Source of the DNA: CAZZBK01 sp964387325
Lineage (GTDB): Bacteria; Planctomycetota; Planctomycetia; Pirellulales; PNKZ01
Reading direction: 5' to 3'
Assembly: GCA_964387325.1 (NCBI GenBank)
Contig: CAYLYE010000002.1
Span: 1-64,000, forward strand
DNA length: 64,000 bases
The notes beneath the pieces were generated by a model. That model was not told the origin of the DNA and searched no databases. It saw only the letters and a program-made list of their open reading frames with translations. Shown piece after piece: positions 15,947-26,300 of the stretch. How positions within the stretch are numbered: position 1 is the first letter of the stretch; the number at the start of each line of letters is the position of its first letter. Position numbers and translations under genes: made by a program.

Positions 15947-18900
15947 TTATTCTTCGTATGCAAATTCATTCAAGCCAAACAACACCTGACAAAAGTCAAC
16001 CAGCGCGAGCTGCGAGGCGTTCGCCTTCGACTCGCCCTGATAGCTGGCGCTCTGCCGGGCGATGAACCGCTCCGCCGCGCTCGACTCGGCCTCCGAAGGC
16101 TCGCGCCCCAGGGCCCAGGAATACGCGCGGACAATCGATTCGCGCGGACCTTGTTTCGCCGCCGAGTCCACCGCCACCCGCTGAGCAAAGGCCTCGGCCC
16201 ATTCGCGGATCTGCGGGCCGTTCAAGAGCAGCAGCGCCTGCGGTGCCACGGTTGTCGTCGGTCGGTTCCCCTGGCTTACGAGCGGCTCGGGCTGATCGAA
16301 CACGACCATCGAGCCAATCAACTGGCTCCGCTTGACCATGAAGTAGACACTGCGACGCAGGCTCTTCTCATCCTTCGTGCCGGGCCCGTACATCGTCGGG
16401 TCCAACTTGCCCGACACGCTCAATATGCAATCCCGAATCGCCTCGGCTTCCAGGCGACGGGGCTGCCGGCCAATAAACAAGCTCGCTGCCTCGTCGCCGC
16501 GCGGCGCGATTTTGTCGACCGACGTGCTTTGCATGTACACACCACTGCTCATGAGCAACTTGTGGAGCGGCTTGAGCTTCCAGCCTCCGCGGATCAATTC
16601 ACCCGAGAGCCAGTCGAGCAGTTCAGGATGAGTCGGCGGCGTGCCCGTGCGACCGAAGTCGTTGGGGCTCGGCACGAGACCTGAACCGAAGTGATGCTGC
16701 CAGAGGCGATTGACGATCACCCGCGCGGCGAGTGCTCCAGCCCCCTGTTCGACATCCGTGATCCAATTCGCCAGCGCCGAGCGTCGACCCGAGAACTTGG
16801 CTCCCTCGGGCGGCTTGTTGAGCCAGCGTTGCTCGGCATTGGGCGCGTTCATGAGCACCTGCAAGAAGCTCTGTGTGACGACCCCTTTCTTGCGGTCGGC
16901 GCTGCCTCGTTCGAGAAAGTAAGTCTCCTCGAAGAAGTCGGCCCCTTGCGTGTGATGCCGCATCGGCTTGTACCCCTCGGCACAGATTAAAATCTGCGTC
17001 GTCGTTTTCGGCTTTTGCTCGTTGTGAGCGGCCACCTTGGCATGCTGCGCTCGCCATTGAGCGTCGCGCTCTAGCCAGTAGGTAAACAGTGTCCGCCGCT
17101 CGTCGACCTTGAGTTGTGCGACCCCCTTGGGCGACTTGATGCGTTGCAGGAGCGTGGCAACTTGCTGAGGAATCACATCGGCTTTCAACGACGGTACCGC
17201 GCCGGACATTACCGACAACCGCGGCCGACCGATCGAGTGCTGATTGTTTACGCGAAACTCGAGCGTCACGATCAGCTTCGTTCCCTCAGGCAGATCGATG
17301 GGCTCGGCAAAGGTGAAGACCGCGGCGTGATTTTTGCCCACCTGCGGATCGATGGCCCAACCGGTATTGGGTTGCTCATCGAGTGACGCGGCCACCGACA
17401 GGCTGGCCTTATTTTGCTCGAAATCGGCCTCGGCCTTGCGGATCGCGATGTCGCTCACAGAACCGCCATTGCTCGGCGCGGTCGACACGCGAATGCGACT
17501 GAGCCCGAAATTGCCGTTCGGGGCACGACCGGGCCCTCGCTTGGGCAACGAAGCGTCGGCGAGCGCTTCGAGCCGCAAGCCCGTGAGTGCTCGCAAGGAA
17601 GTGGTCACCGTGAACGTGTACTCGTCTTGGGCAGCATTCGTGCCGCTGGCCAAGTACGAACCATCGTCTTGCCGCTGGAGCTTGGCACCTGACTTGGCCT
17701 TGAAATCCGCAGCGGTCAGGATCGTCCAGTTGGCAGGGGGCTTGTCATCGCCGCCAGCTTTCAACCACGCGTCGAATGATGACTCAAGCGACGACTCGAT
17801 CTGACCAAGCGAAGCCATCAGCGGAGCGTGCTCGTTCTCCCACTGCTGGTAAAGTTCGCGCGCTCGAACGGGATCGAGATCAACATCGATGTTGCTGCGA
17901 ACCGTCGTCGTGAACGTCGACAGCAGCCGATAGTAATCATAGGCCGGAATCGGATCGAATTTGTGATCGTGACACCGGGCGCAGCCAATCGTGAGTCCCA
18001 GCAGCGCTGAACCGGTCGTCGACAACATATCATCCAGCGCGTCGTACCGGGTCCGCTCGACCTCGTTGGCCGTGATCTGCGTGGGAAACACGCCGGCTCC
18101 CAAGAACCCGGTCGCCGACAGGGCCAGCGGATCGTCGGGCGCGAACTCGTCACCGGCCAGTTGCCAGCGAACAAACTGATCGTAGGGCATGTCACTGTTG
18201 AAGGCCTTGATAACGAAGTCGCGAAACGCCCACGCGCCGGGGCGATCGTAGTCGTGCTCGAAGCCGGCGCTCTCGGCAAACCGGGCCACGTCGAGCCAGT
18301 GCCGTGCCCAACGCTCGCCGTACTGCGGACGTTCAAGGAGTCGCTCGATCAACCGCGGCCAAGCGTCAGCCGCTGTGTCATGCTCGAAGTCGGCCACTTC
18401 GCTCGGCGTGGGAGGAACTCCCAGCAGGTCAAGATACGCACGGCGAATGAGCACTCGCTTTGGTGCGCTCGGCGCAAGCGACCAACGCTTCGCGGCCGCT
18501 TTGTCGACGATGAACTTGTCGACGTCGGTGCGCCCTCCTGCGGCTGACTCGACCTTTGGCGGTAAGACCTTCGCCAGCGGACGGAAGGCCCACCAGTTCT
18601 TGTCCTCGGCCGTAATGACGCGAGACCCGCTCACTGGCTTTTTGCCCGCGATCAGCGGCTGATCGTAAGGCGCGCCGTGGTTGACCCATTCGACGATCCG
18701 AGCGATGGCGGCCTCGCCCAGCTTCGGCGACTCGTCGGGCATCGCCGGCTCTTCGCGGTGCGTAATCAATTTGACCAGCAGGCTCTCATCGGCATGGAAC
18801 GGCACAACGGCTGCGCCAGACGGTCCTCCGGCGAGCAACCCTTCGCGCGTGGCGATGTCAAACTCACCGCGTGTTTTTTCGCCGCCATGACACCGAACGC

Positions 18901-19090
18901 AATGTTGATTAAGCAACGGACGAACATGTTCGGCAAACATTTTCAGTCCGCGCGTCATGCGCTGGGCATGATCGGCAGGCAACGGCCGCTCGACCTGGGC
19001 TTGTGCTAGCTGCGGCGCGGCGAGACTCGCGAGGCCAAGAAGTCCGCCGATGAACCAAACCGAAGCGGTGAAGGTGACGTGCCAAGGCAT
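15947..19090 (-). CDS. Planctomycete cytochrome C/DUF1549/DUF1553 (PSD1) protein
   Basis: 1047 residues with a signal peptide (to about residue 32). Domains in order: an N-terminal PSCyt1 haem-binding segment with CVRCH (64-68) and a second conserved tail MPDESPKLGEAAIARIVEW; DUF1549 (about 185-385) with WARHWLDVARFAESAGFE and GCARCHDHKFDP (Cys 370, Cys 373, His 374); a central beta-rich region (about 430-620) and DUF1553 (about 750-1040) with VIVNRLWQHHFGSGLV, DFGRTGTPPTHPELLDWL and RRLEAEAIRD. Both CxxCH motifs suggest covalent haem. The function of the family is unsettled; proposed roles are electron transfer linked to polymer degradation. It forms an operon with the DUF1501 gene downstream. 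Confidence 0.92.
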   Translation of the reverse strand: MPWHVTFTASVWFIGGLLGLASLAAPQLAQAQVERPLPADHAQRMTRGLKMFAEHVRPLLNQHCVRCHGGEKTRGEFDIATREGLLAGGPSGAAVVPFHADESLLVKLITHREEPAMPDESPKLGEAAIARIVEWVNHGAPYDQPLIAGKKPVSGSRVITAEDKNWWAFRPLAKVLPPKVESAAGGRTDVDKFIVDKAAAKRWSLAPSAPKRVLIRRAYLDLLGVPPTPSEVADFEHDTAADAWPRLIERLLERPQYGERWARHWLDVARFAESAGFEHDYDRPGAWAFRDFVIKAFNSDMPYDQFVRWQLAGDEFAPDDPLALSATGFLGAGVFPTQITANEVERTRYDALDDMLSTTGSALLGLTIGCARCHDHKFDPIPAYDYYRLLSTFTTTVRSNIDVDLDPVRARELYQQWENEHAPLMASLGQIESSLESSFDAWLKAGGDDKPPANWTILTAADFKAKSGAKLQRQDDGSYLASGTNAAQDEYTFTVTTSLRALTGLRLEALADASLPKRGPGRAPNGNFGLSRIRVSTAPSNGGSVSDIAIRKAEADFEQNKASLSVAASLDEQPNTGWAIDPQVGKNHAAVFTFAEPIDLPEGTKLIVTLEFRVNNQHSIGRPRLSVMSGAVPSLKADVIPQQVATLLQRIKSPKGVAQLKVDERRTLFTYWLERDAQWRAQHAKVAAHNEQKPKTTTQILICAEGYKPMRHHTQGADFFEETYFLERGSADRKKGVVTQSFLQVLMNAPNAEQRWLNKPPEGAKFSGRRSALANWITDVEQGAGALAARVIVNRLWQHHFGSGLVPSPNDFGRTGTPPTHPELLDWLSGELIRGGWKLKPLHKLLMSSGVYMQSTSVDKIAPRGDEAASLFIGRQPRRLEAEAIRDCILSVSGKLDPTMYGPGTKDEKSLRRSVYFMVKRSQLIGSMVVFDQPEPLVSQGNRPTTTVAPQALLLLNGPQIREWAEAFAQRVAVDSAAKQGPRESIVRAYSWALGREPSEAESSAAERFIARQSASYQGESKANASQLALVDFCQVLFGLNEFAYEE

Positions 19091-19346
19091 GCGGGACAGC
19101 CATTCGTGCGTAGGATGAAATGATAGGGAGCACGCTCGAGGTCACACCCATCGTTTAAGAGAACATGCTCCGGCGGGCAAAGGTAATTCTAGCTAGCGTC
19201 GCATTGGCTTGTCTATGTTTACATCCGCGCCAGCAGAGACAGCATCGATTCGCTCGGGTCGATTGATCGACCTGCCTTGACGCTTGTAGGCTGGGCACTT
19301 ACGCTTCGCCACCCCGATTTATTGTTTTCAACTTGGGTACACCCGA

Positions 19347-20213
19347 GTGACACGCAATTGGTATGCGCGTTGGTTGCTCGCTGCGATGTGGATCGCGGTG
19401 GTGTGGGGGTGCGCGCCGCTGGTCGATCTAAACCGCGGCCGCTCGCCGCTCGCCCCTTTGGCGTTGCCGCAGCAACAGACCGTTGGTCTCGATATCCTAT
19501 CGATCCGCTATCCAGCCAGCGACGAGTCAGCGCGCGAAGCGCTCTGGCAGCAAGTCGATGAGCAAGTGTTGCCGCTCGAGTTGCGCCAGAAATTGCGCGC
19601 CAACGGTTTTCGCGCTGGGGTCGTCGGGCCACAACTGCCCGACGATCTCGAAAAGCTCATCCATCTCACGGACAAGCCCGAGCAAGAGGAAACTCAACTC
19701 GAAGCGGCTCAGCTCACGACCGACGCTCCGGTCCGGCAACGTTATGTACAGATCATGAACGGCAAGCAGACGAACATCATTTGCACCGGCGAACAAACCC
19801 GCCACGGCGAACTCTCGGTACTCATCCGTGGCGACGACGGCAGCGTCACAGGCAAAACGTTTCGCAAGGTGGCGGGGCAACTCACCACGCGGGCGTTCAC
19901 CGAACCCGACGGTCGTGTTCGACTGGAGTTGACCCCCGAGATCGAGCATGGCGAGGCGCAGCGTCGCTTCGAGCCCGCTGACGGCATGATGCGGGTCGAC
20001 TTTAGTCCGCCGCGCGAAAAATACGACGCGCTACGCATGAACGTGACGCTTGGGCCCGGCCAGATGTTGCTCGTGTCGGCCGTGCCCGATCGCCCCGGCA
20101 CACTTGGCCACCACTACTTCAACGAGCTTGGTCAGCAACGCGCCCTACACAAGCTGCTTATCATCCGCCCGGCTTACAGCTCGACGAACGACGACCTGTT
20201 CGCGGATAAGTAG
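19347..20213 (+). CDS. Putative lipoprotein of unknown function
   Basis: 288 residues from a GTG start at 19347. The N-terminus has charged residues, a hydrophobic stretch and VVWGC, a lipobox with Cys 22 as the acylation site, so it is probably a membrane-anchored lipoprotein. The mature part has no motif I recognise: an early VGLDILSIRYP strand, a stretch HLTDKPEQEETQLEA, and a beta-rich C-terminal half that includes GPGQMLLVSAVPDRPGTLGH. This resembles conserved planctomycete hypothetical proteins. It stands alone between the PSD1 operon (divergent) and the HicB-like gene. Confidence 0.7.
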   Translation: MTRNWYARWLLAAMWIAVVWGCAPLVDLNRGRSPLAPLALPQQQTVGLDILSIRYPASDESAREALWQQVDEQVLPLELRQKLRANGFRAGVVGPQLPDDLEKLIHLTDKPEQEETQLEAAQLTTDAPVRQRYVQIMNGKQTNIICTGEQTRHGELSVLIRGDDGSVTGKTFRKVAGQLTTRAFTEPDGRVRLELTPEIEHGEAQRRFEPADGMMRVDFSPPREKYDALRMNVTLGPGQMLLVSAVPDRPGTLGHHYFNELGQQRALHKLLIIRPAYSSTNDDLFADK

Positions 20214-20312
20214 GGGCTGTGCGAGTCATCTGCTCCGCGTTGCGACTCAGTATCCGTCATCCTATGCAAAACGAACAGGCCTAGATCAACGCGACCGTTT
20301 TGCAGGTGCAAC

Positions 20313-20543
20313 ATGGGCGAAATCATTTTCTTGGTAGAAGATGCCGTTGAAAGTGGCTATACAGCCAGAGCTTTAGGGCACTCGATCTTCACCGAGGCCG
20401 AAACGATGGACGTCCTACGGCAGCACGTTCGCGAAGCCATCGAGTGTCATTTTGAGCAAAGTGGCGAATCAGCCCCGATATTAGGATTGGCTGTCAAAAA
20501 AGTCGTTGAGAATCTTGAGCGCCGTGGAGAATTCGAAGGATAA
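20313..20543 (+). CDS. HicB-like small protein (often mislabelled 2-oxoisovalerate dehydrogenase)
   Basis: 76 residues; AGG lies about 7 nt before ATG. The fold expected from MGEIIFLVEDAVESGYTARA, HSIFTEAETMDVLRQHVREAI and the C-terminal helix is the partial RNase H-like fold of HicB antitoxins. Members of this subgroup are frequently given the name 2-oxoisovalerate dehydrogenase in databases, which is not supported by the sequence. No HicA toxin lies next to it, so it is an orphan. Its last 50 nt overlap, tail to tail, the 3' end of the ParE-like toxin gene on the other strand. Confidence 0.7.
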   Translation: MGEIIFLVEDAVESGYTARALGHSIFTEAETMDVLRQHVREAIECHFEQSGESAPILGLAVKKVVENLERRGEFEG

Positions 20544-20784
20544 TAACTCTATTTGAAATTGGGCGAAAAAACACGACGTAATTGCCTCTCGATATTCGCC
20601 GTACAACCCCGAGGCGCCGGGTTTTTTGTCGTTCACCGATGCTTGGTTGACTTGCAAGCACCTCGAATAATTGTGACATCGAGGCAAACCAGGACTTGGC
20701 AGCCGATTCGTTGTCGATGGCGATGAAGTCCACGATGCGGCGTAAATCGTCGAGCGCATCGTGGCTAAGTTGTATACTGGACAT
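20494..20784 (-). CDS. RelE/ParE-family toxin
   Basis: 96 residues with the ParE/RelE pattern: LSHDALDDLRRIVDFIA, a middle LASQPSIGERQ, and the C-terminal YVVFFRPISNRVIILRILHGAQD. ParE toxins inhibit gyrase and RelE toxins cleave mRNA; the sequence does not decide between them, though the long first helix pair favours ParE. The start codon overlaps the antitoxin stop codon by one base (TAATG), so translation is coupled to the antitoxin. The 3' end overlaps the HicB-like gene on the opposite strand. Confidence 0.88.
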   Translation of the reverse strand: MSSIQLSHDALDDLRRIVDFIAIDNESAAKSWFASMSQLFEVLASQPSIGERQKTRRLGVVRRISRGNYVVFFRPISNRVIILRILHGAQDSQRLF

Positions 20785-21059
20785 TAGCTCGGCCGTTCAG
20801 GCTTTCGAGCCGCGTTTCGCTCTTCGAACAATCGCCATTCTTCCTGTGGGTTCCAGGGAGCTTGCAAGCCCACTTCCAGTTGCTCCAGCGCATGCTCGAC
20901 GGATTCCATATGCTCAGCATCGATTAACGGAATGTTTAATTCCGAGTCTTCGAGGGCATCAATCGCTGCCTCAAGCACTTTCTCGCGAGTGGGGAAAACT
21001 CCTTGCGCAAGCTTCTCTTGAATAAAGGCCTCGCAGCGAGGCGAAAGATTACTCGACAT
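20784..21059 (-). CDS. ParD-like antitoxin
   Basis: 91 residues. The N-terminus, SSNLSPRCEAFIQEKLAQGVFPTREKVLEAAIDAL, has the helix spacing of a ribbon-helix-helix antitoxin, and the acidic C-terminal tail (EEWRLFEERN) should wrap the toxin. It precedes and overlaps the ParE-like toxin gene by one base, the usual order for ParDE. The 97 nt upstream to the beta-helix gene stop codon probably contain the autoregulated promoter and operator; I see no clear palindrome there. Confidence 0.82.
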   Translation of the reverse strand: MSSNLSPRCEAFIQEKLAQGVFPTREKVLEAAIDALEDSELNIPLIDAEHMESVEHALEQLEVGLQAPWNPQEEWRLFEERNAARKPERPS

Positions 21060-21156
21060 GGATCACCCTAATCACTCATAGACAGCGACAAAAAGCAACT
21101 CGCCCAACGATTAAAATTATAGCTCAGTCGTGGTCCGGGCGAAAACAGTCTTTCGT

Positions 21157-23097
21157 CTATCGCTCCACCGCATCGCGTCCCACACGCAGTGGCGCACCGC
21201 CGAAGGGGATCGCGCCGGCATCGGGCGCGCCAGCGTCACCGTGAACCGTCACGGCCCATTCAGCCCCAGGGCTATAAACCACCCCAGCGTCGATCGCTGC
21301 GCTCCCTTGTTTCGGTCGGAACTCCGCATCCAACAACGGATCGCTGAGCCGCACCTGCGACAAACTTTGCGGCGGATAGTACGTCTGGCTCGCCGCATGC
21401 TCGGGCAACTTGCGGGCCTTCGTAAGCAAGGCTTCGAACTGTGTGGCCGTCGCCGTCGGAGCCCAATACACGTTCCCGTCACTGGCCCCGACGGGTAAAT
21501 TCAGCGGCGGTAAATTGCCAGGATGAATAAACAAATTATTGAACACATAGCGCGGACGATCGATGTGACTGGCGCTACACACCGCCATCTCGGCCGAGCG
21601 TGACGTGGCGGCTGCCATGATCGCCGTGTTGTGTACGATCCGCATCGAAGGCCACGGCGGGCTACCGTGGTCCCCCATCACTTGGCCGGTCGAGAAGCGG
21701 GACTGCGGGTCGCGGCTTGAAGGTCGCCCGGTAGGAATCTTTTCCCGCAAGTCGATCACATTCTGCTCGATCCGGATTTGATCGGTGGTCGATTCCTTGC
21801 CGCCGAACGCAAGCGCCGTGAGACAGCGACGAATCCTATTCTGCCGCACCACGATCTTCGACGGCTGCGGGCGATACGACGGATACATCGGGCTCAGATA
21901 GATGCCGTCGTCCTGTGTGCCATCGATCAGATTGTGATGGAACGAACCGGTGACCCCGCCGATATACACGCCGTCGTGCGCGTCGCCAAAGTCGCAGTAG
22001 GCGATCTCCCAATGCTCATTCTGCGGATAGGCATAGACGTCGCATTCTTGATCAGCGTCGGGCACAAGCAGTGCGTGGGTGTTGAGCCGCGTAATGTCGC
22101 GCAGCGGCCGACCAGGGTAGGCTCGCTTGCTCGTGTCTTGGCGATAGGTCCACGGCGACACGTTGCCAAACACTCCGCAGCGCCATAGTTTCAACCCCAC
22201 CGCGCCGATCATCCGCAGGCCGTTGCTCCCGCAGTACACCGTGACGTTGTCGAGCGTGATGTTCTCGGTCTGCTCAAACAGCACGGTGTTGTGTCCCGCC
22301 CCTCGAATAACCACGTCTTGAATGCGTATGTGTTGCGCGCCGTCGAGGAACAGTGGGGTCGAATTTGCCGGGACGACCAACAGCGGCACGCGACGCGGAT
22401 CGGTCACCCCTTGGTAGTTGGCCACCTCGGGAAGATGCGTATGGGCAAGCCTCGCGTGAATGCGTTGCGTCGCGGGGTCGTACCACAAGCCAGGGCCACA
22501 ATACAGGCTCTTCACATCGCTCGTCTTGTCATCCGGTCGCTCGGGGTCCATCATCTCGTTCGTCGCCCGCAGGTCGCGGGCATGGTAGTACGTATTGAGC
22601 CCCAGGTACGAATCGGCAAACGACCCCAGCGCGTAACGCACGTTCGGGTATGCGCGTGTCGAGCGGTATTCGTCGGTCGATCCGCTCACGAGTTCCCAGG
22701 CCTGCTCAGACTGCTCGGCAAACTCTTGCCAGCCACCGTCGAGGATAGCCAACTCACCAGGGGCCGAGCGAATCGTGATCGGCTTCTCGGCCGTGCCCAC
22801 GAGCGCGCAGCGGACCTGCTCGTAGTACACGCCGCCGCGGAGCACGAGTGTCTCGCCGGCTTGCAGCTTGGTCAGAGCATGCGTGATCGTACGCCACGGT
22901 TTCGTCGTCGAGCCATCACTCTGATCGTCCCCCAGTTTCGCGTCGACGTAGCGTGCGGGGCCCGATTCGAGTGGCCGCTGCGTGGCTTGCGGCAAGGGGC
23001 GGAGCGGCGGATGACTCATGAACCGCTCGGCTCCTTGGGCCAATACCCAATGAAACATCAAGCTAATGATGAACGTGACGTGAATTGCTCGACGCAT
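21157..23097 (-). CDS. Secreted right-handed parallel beta-helix protein
   Basis: ATG at 23097, preceded by GGAG nine nt upstream, gives 646 residues with a signal peptide (RRAIHVTFIISLMFHWVLAQGAE). The frame itself opens about 100 nt earlier. After YVDAKLGDDQSDGSTTKPWRT (a typical DUF1565/pectate lyase-like entry with the conserved Gly-Ser-Trp region) come repeating coils such as ITIRSAPGELAILDGG, IRIQDVVIRGAG and LDNVTVYCGSNGL. The family covers polysaccharide lyases and hydrolases, but no catalytic triad can be assigned by eye. It is transcribed alone, divergent from the second PSD1 operon. Confidence 0.82.
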   Translation of the reverse strand: MRRAIHVTFIISLMFHWVLAQGAERFMSHPPLRPLPQATQRPLESGPARYVDAKLGDDQSDGSTTKPWRTITHALTKLQAGETLVLRGGVYYEQVRCALVGTAEKPITIRSAPGELAILDGGWQEFAEQSEQAWELVSGSTDEYRSTRAYPNVRYALGSFADSYLGLNTYYHARDLRATNEMMDPERPDDKTSDVKSLYCGPGLWYDPATQRIHARLAHTHLPEVANYQGVTDPRRVPLLVVPANSTPLFLDGAQHIRIQDVVIRGAGHNTVLFEQTENITLDNVTVYCGSNGLRMIGAVGLKLWRCGVFGNVSPWTYRQDTSKRAYPGRPLRDITRLNTHALLVPDADQECDVYAYPQNEHWEIAYCDFGDAHDGVYIGGVTGSFHHNLIDGTQDDGIYLSPMYPSYRPQPSKIVVRQNRIRRCLTALAFGGKESTTDQIRIEQNVIDLREKIPTGRPSSRDPQSRFSTGQVMGDHGSPPWPSMRIVHNTAIMAAATSRSAEMAVCSASHIDRPRYVFNNLFIHPGNLPPLNLPVGASDGNVYWAPTATATQFEALLTKARKLPEHAASQTYYPPQSLSQVRLSDPLLDAEFRPKQGSAAIDAGVVYSPGAEWAVTVHGDAGAPDAGAIPFGGAPLRVGRDAVER

Positions 23098-23140
23098 CTG
23101 AAGTCTCTCCACGAGAAGCTCTAATAATAATTTTTTCCCC

Positions 23141-23188
23141 AAGCCGGCGACTCTGTCGCCGAAGGACCGGCGGCTTAGCCGCCGGCTT
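23141..23188. repeat. Compound palindromic element (two nested hairpins)
   Basis: Outer arms AAGCC (23141-23145) and GGCTT (23184-23188) enclose two hairpins: GGCGAC/GTCGCC with loop TCT (23146-23160) and CCGGCGGC/GCCGCCGG with loop TTA (23167-23185). The last base pairs overlap the outer arm, so alternative foldings exist. A T-run precedes it (23130-23136). It lies between divergent genes and resembles structured intergenic repeats of planctomycetes. Confidence 0.6.
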
Positions 23189-23303
23189 GGAGGCATCAAC
23201 TAAATTCTTGGGCGTTGCACTTAACTTATTTCGGTCATCCGATGCCCATACGATACGCTCTCGCCGAGCGAGAAGCGAGCATGAGGTACTGCGTTTTGAG
23301 TTG

Positions 23304-23312
23304 TGATATAAT
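23304..23312 (+). promoter_or_regulatory. Extended -10 promoter of the second PSD1 operon
   Basis: TGATATAAT at 23304-23312 contains a perfect TATAAT with the TG of an extended -10. It lies about 48 nt before the PSD1 start, so the leader would be about 40 nt. No good -35 is visible, as is usual for extended -10 promoters. Confidence 0.5.
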
Positions 23313-23359
23313 AGAATCCGCTTCTTTTCCTGCCGTTAAAAACCTGCCTACCACTCATC

Positions 23360-26300
23360 ATGCCGGCCGCTCGAATCAACCTCAGCATCGTTGTCTTCGC
23401 GTTGTGTGTGGCATCGAGGCAACTCGATGCCGCCGAACCGAGCGCGTTGCAGTTTAATCGCGACATTCGGCCGATCCTTAGCGAAGCGTGCCTCCACTGT
23501 CACGGGCCGGACCAAAGTCACCGCGAGGGAGAACTCCGGCTCGATGCGTCGGACGACGCGCTACGTCAACGTGACGGGCATCGGGTGATCGTCCCGGGCA
23601 AACCCGAGCTGAGTGAGTTGATTCGCCGGATCACGTCGTCCGATCCGGACACGCGAATGCCGCCCCCGAAGGCTGAGCGCCAACTCACTCCCAAGCAGAT
23701 CGAAACCCTGAGGCAGTGGGTTGCTCAAGGCGCGCCATTCGAGTCGCACTGGTCATTCGTGCCTCCCAAAGCACCACCGCTTCCTGAGGTCATCGATCGC
23801 AATTGGGGCCGCGAATCGCTCGATCGCTTTGTACTGAACCGGCTCGAGCGCGCCGGGCTCAAGCCCAATCCCGAAGCCGATCGCTACACGCTCGCTCGAC
23901 GCGCGGCGCTCGACTTGACCGGTCTGCCACCATCGCTCGCCGAGGTCGAGTCGTTTGTGAACGACAAGTCCCCGGAAGCCTTCGAGCAGTACGTCGACCG
24001 GCTCCTAGCCTCGCCCCGATTCGGCGAACGAATGGCAGTCCCCTGGCTCGACGCGGCCCGATACGCCGACACCAACGGATATCAGACCGATGGCCCGCGC
24101 TACATGTGGCGCTGGCGAGATTGGGTCATCGATGCGTTCAACCGGAACCTGCCCTTCGATCAATTCACGATCGAGCAGCTGGCGGGCGATTTATTGCCGC
24201 AGCCCACCCTCGATCAGCTCATTGCGACCGGGTTCAATCGCAATCATCGGGCGAATGCCGAGGGGGGGATCATCGCCGAGGAGTTCCGCATCGAGTACGT
24301 CGTCGACCGTGTCGATACCACCGCGACAGTCTGGCTCGGGCTCACACTCGGCTGCGCTCGCTGTCACGACCACAAGTACGACCCGATCAGTCAGCGAGAG
24401 TACTATCAGTTGTTTGCCTTTTTCAACAACGTGCCTGAGTTGGGCAAAGTGATCCGCGACAACAATTCACCCCCGATGGTACAAGCCCCGACGCCGGAGA
24501 TTCGCGCGCGGATGACCGAGCTGCAAAAGCGTCTGCAAGAACTGGAGCAACAATCAGCCGCACAAATGCAAGCCTTCCTGGCCGGTCAATCACGCTGGGA
24601 AGCGACTCTCGGCGGTGTTCAAGACGAGCAGTGGTCGCCATCGGCCCATCAGATCGTGTACGCGCCGCTCGACGGTCAAGAAAAACTCGTCGAAGGCAAG
24701 GGGAACTTTGTCAGCGGCCGAATCGGCAAGGCGGTCAAGCTTGAGCACGGCGCGTGTGTCGATCTTGGCGACGTCGGCGATTTCAAACATACCGATCGCT
24801 TCAGCCTCGGTGCGTGGCTCTGGCTCGACTCGCCCGACGGCACGATCGTCTCGCGAATGGAAGACGACTTCAATCACAAAGGATACGACCTGCATGTCGA
24901 GCAGGGGAAATTGCAATTCGAGCTCAGCGGTCGGCTGCTCGACGATGCCATTCGAATCGAGACGCTTGAGGCGTTGCCGCAGCGGCGTTGGTGTCATGTG
25001 CTGGCCACCTATGACGGCCGCGAATTTGCTCGCGGCGTGACCCTGTACGTCGACGGGATACCCCGGCCGACGCGCGTCATTCTCGACACGCTTAGCAATG
25101 CCTCGAAGAACACGCAGCCACTACGGGTCGGCACGCGCGGCGAAGGCCCCCAACTGCGTGGCCTCGTCGATGACGTGCGGGTCTTCGATCGCGATCTGGA
25201 CGCGGCCACCGTGACAGCCATTGCCTGCGGCGACTCGATCTCGGCCGTGGCGAAAATCTCGCCCGACAAACGCACCCCAACTCAGCAACGCAAGCTGCGA
25301 GCCTATTTCATCGCCCATCACGCGCCTGCGACACTGCAAACGCTTCTGCAAGCGACGGACGACGCTCGGGAGCACCTTCGCGCCTTCGACGCCAAAGTTC
25401 CCACGGTGATGGTGATGCAAGAGATGAGCGAGCCGCGGACAACAAACGTGCTGCTGCGTGGTGAGTACGACAAGCCGGGCGAGCAGGTCACGGCCAATAC
25501 TCCCGCGTCGCTCGGGGCGCTCTCGACGGATCGTCGACCTAACCGGCTCGATTTAGCCCGCTGGCTCGTGGATCGCAACAACCCTCTCACCGCGCGGGTG
25601 ACTGTCAATCGGTTCTGGCAACATCTGTTCGGGCTCGGGTTGGTGAAAACGCCCGAAGACTTCGGCTCGCAAGGCGAACCTCCCGTGCAAGCCGAACTGC
25701 TCGATCATTTGGCCACGCAGTTCATCAACAGCGGCTGGGATGTGAAGCGGCTGCTGCGGTCGATCGTGCTCAGTTCGACGTATCGGCAGTCATCGCAGGC
25801 CTCGGCGGAGCAATTGACCCGCGATCCGGAAAATCGCCTGCTGGGTCGTGGTGCTCGGTTCCGTTTGTCGGCCGAAACGATCCGCGACCAGGCGCTCGCC
25901 GCGAGCGGTCTGCTCGACGCTCGCATTGGTGGACCGAGTGTCAAACCGTATCAGCCTGAGGGGCTCTGGGAAGAAGTCGCGGCGACCATTGTCCCGTACG
26001 TGCAAGATCACGGGCCCGACTTATATCGGCGTGGCATGTACACGTTCTGGAAGCGGACGGTCGCGCCGCCATCGATGGTTGGCTTCGACGCGGCTGGCCG
26101 TGAGGCGTGTGTCGTGCGGACGGCGCGGACCAACACGCCGCTACAGGCTCTCAACTTGCTCAACGACGTGGCGTTTGTCGAAGCGACACGCGTACTCGCT
26201 CAACGCGCACTTCAATCGTCGATGAGCATTGATGAGCGGATCAGGTTCATGTTTCGGGCGCTGCTCGTACGATCGCCGCGCGACGCCGAGCTACGCGTCT

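Noticed and set aside
20313..20543. Annotation as 2-oxoisovalerate dehydrogenase or as a complete HicAB module
   Set aside because: The 76-residue product has no dehydrogenase features, and there is no HicA-like gene adjacent.
22291..23124. Plus-strand open frame of 277 codons
   Set aside because: It is antisense to the beta-helix protein; no ribosome site or motif supports it.
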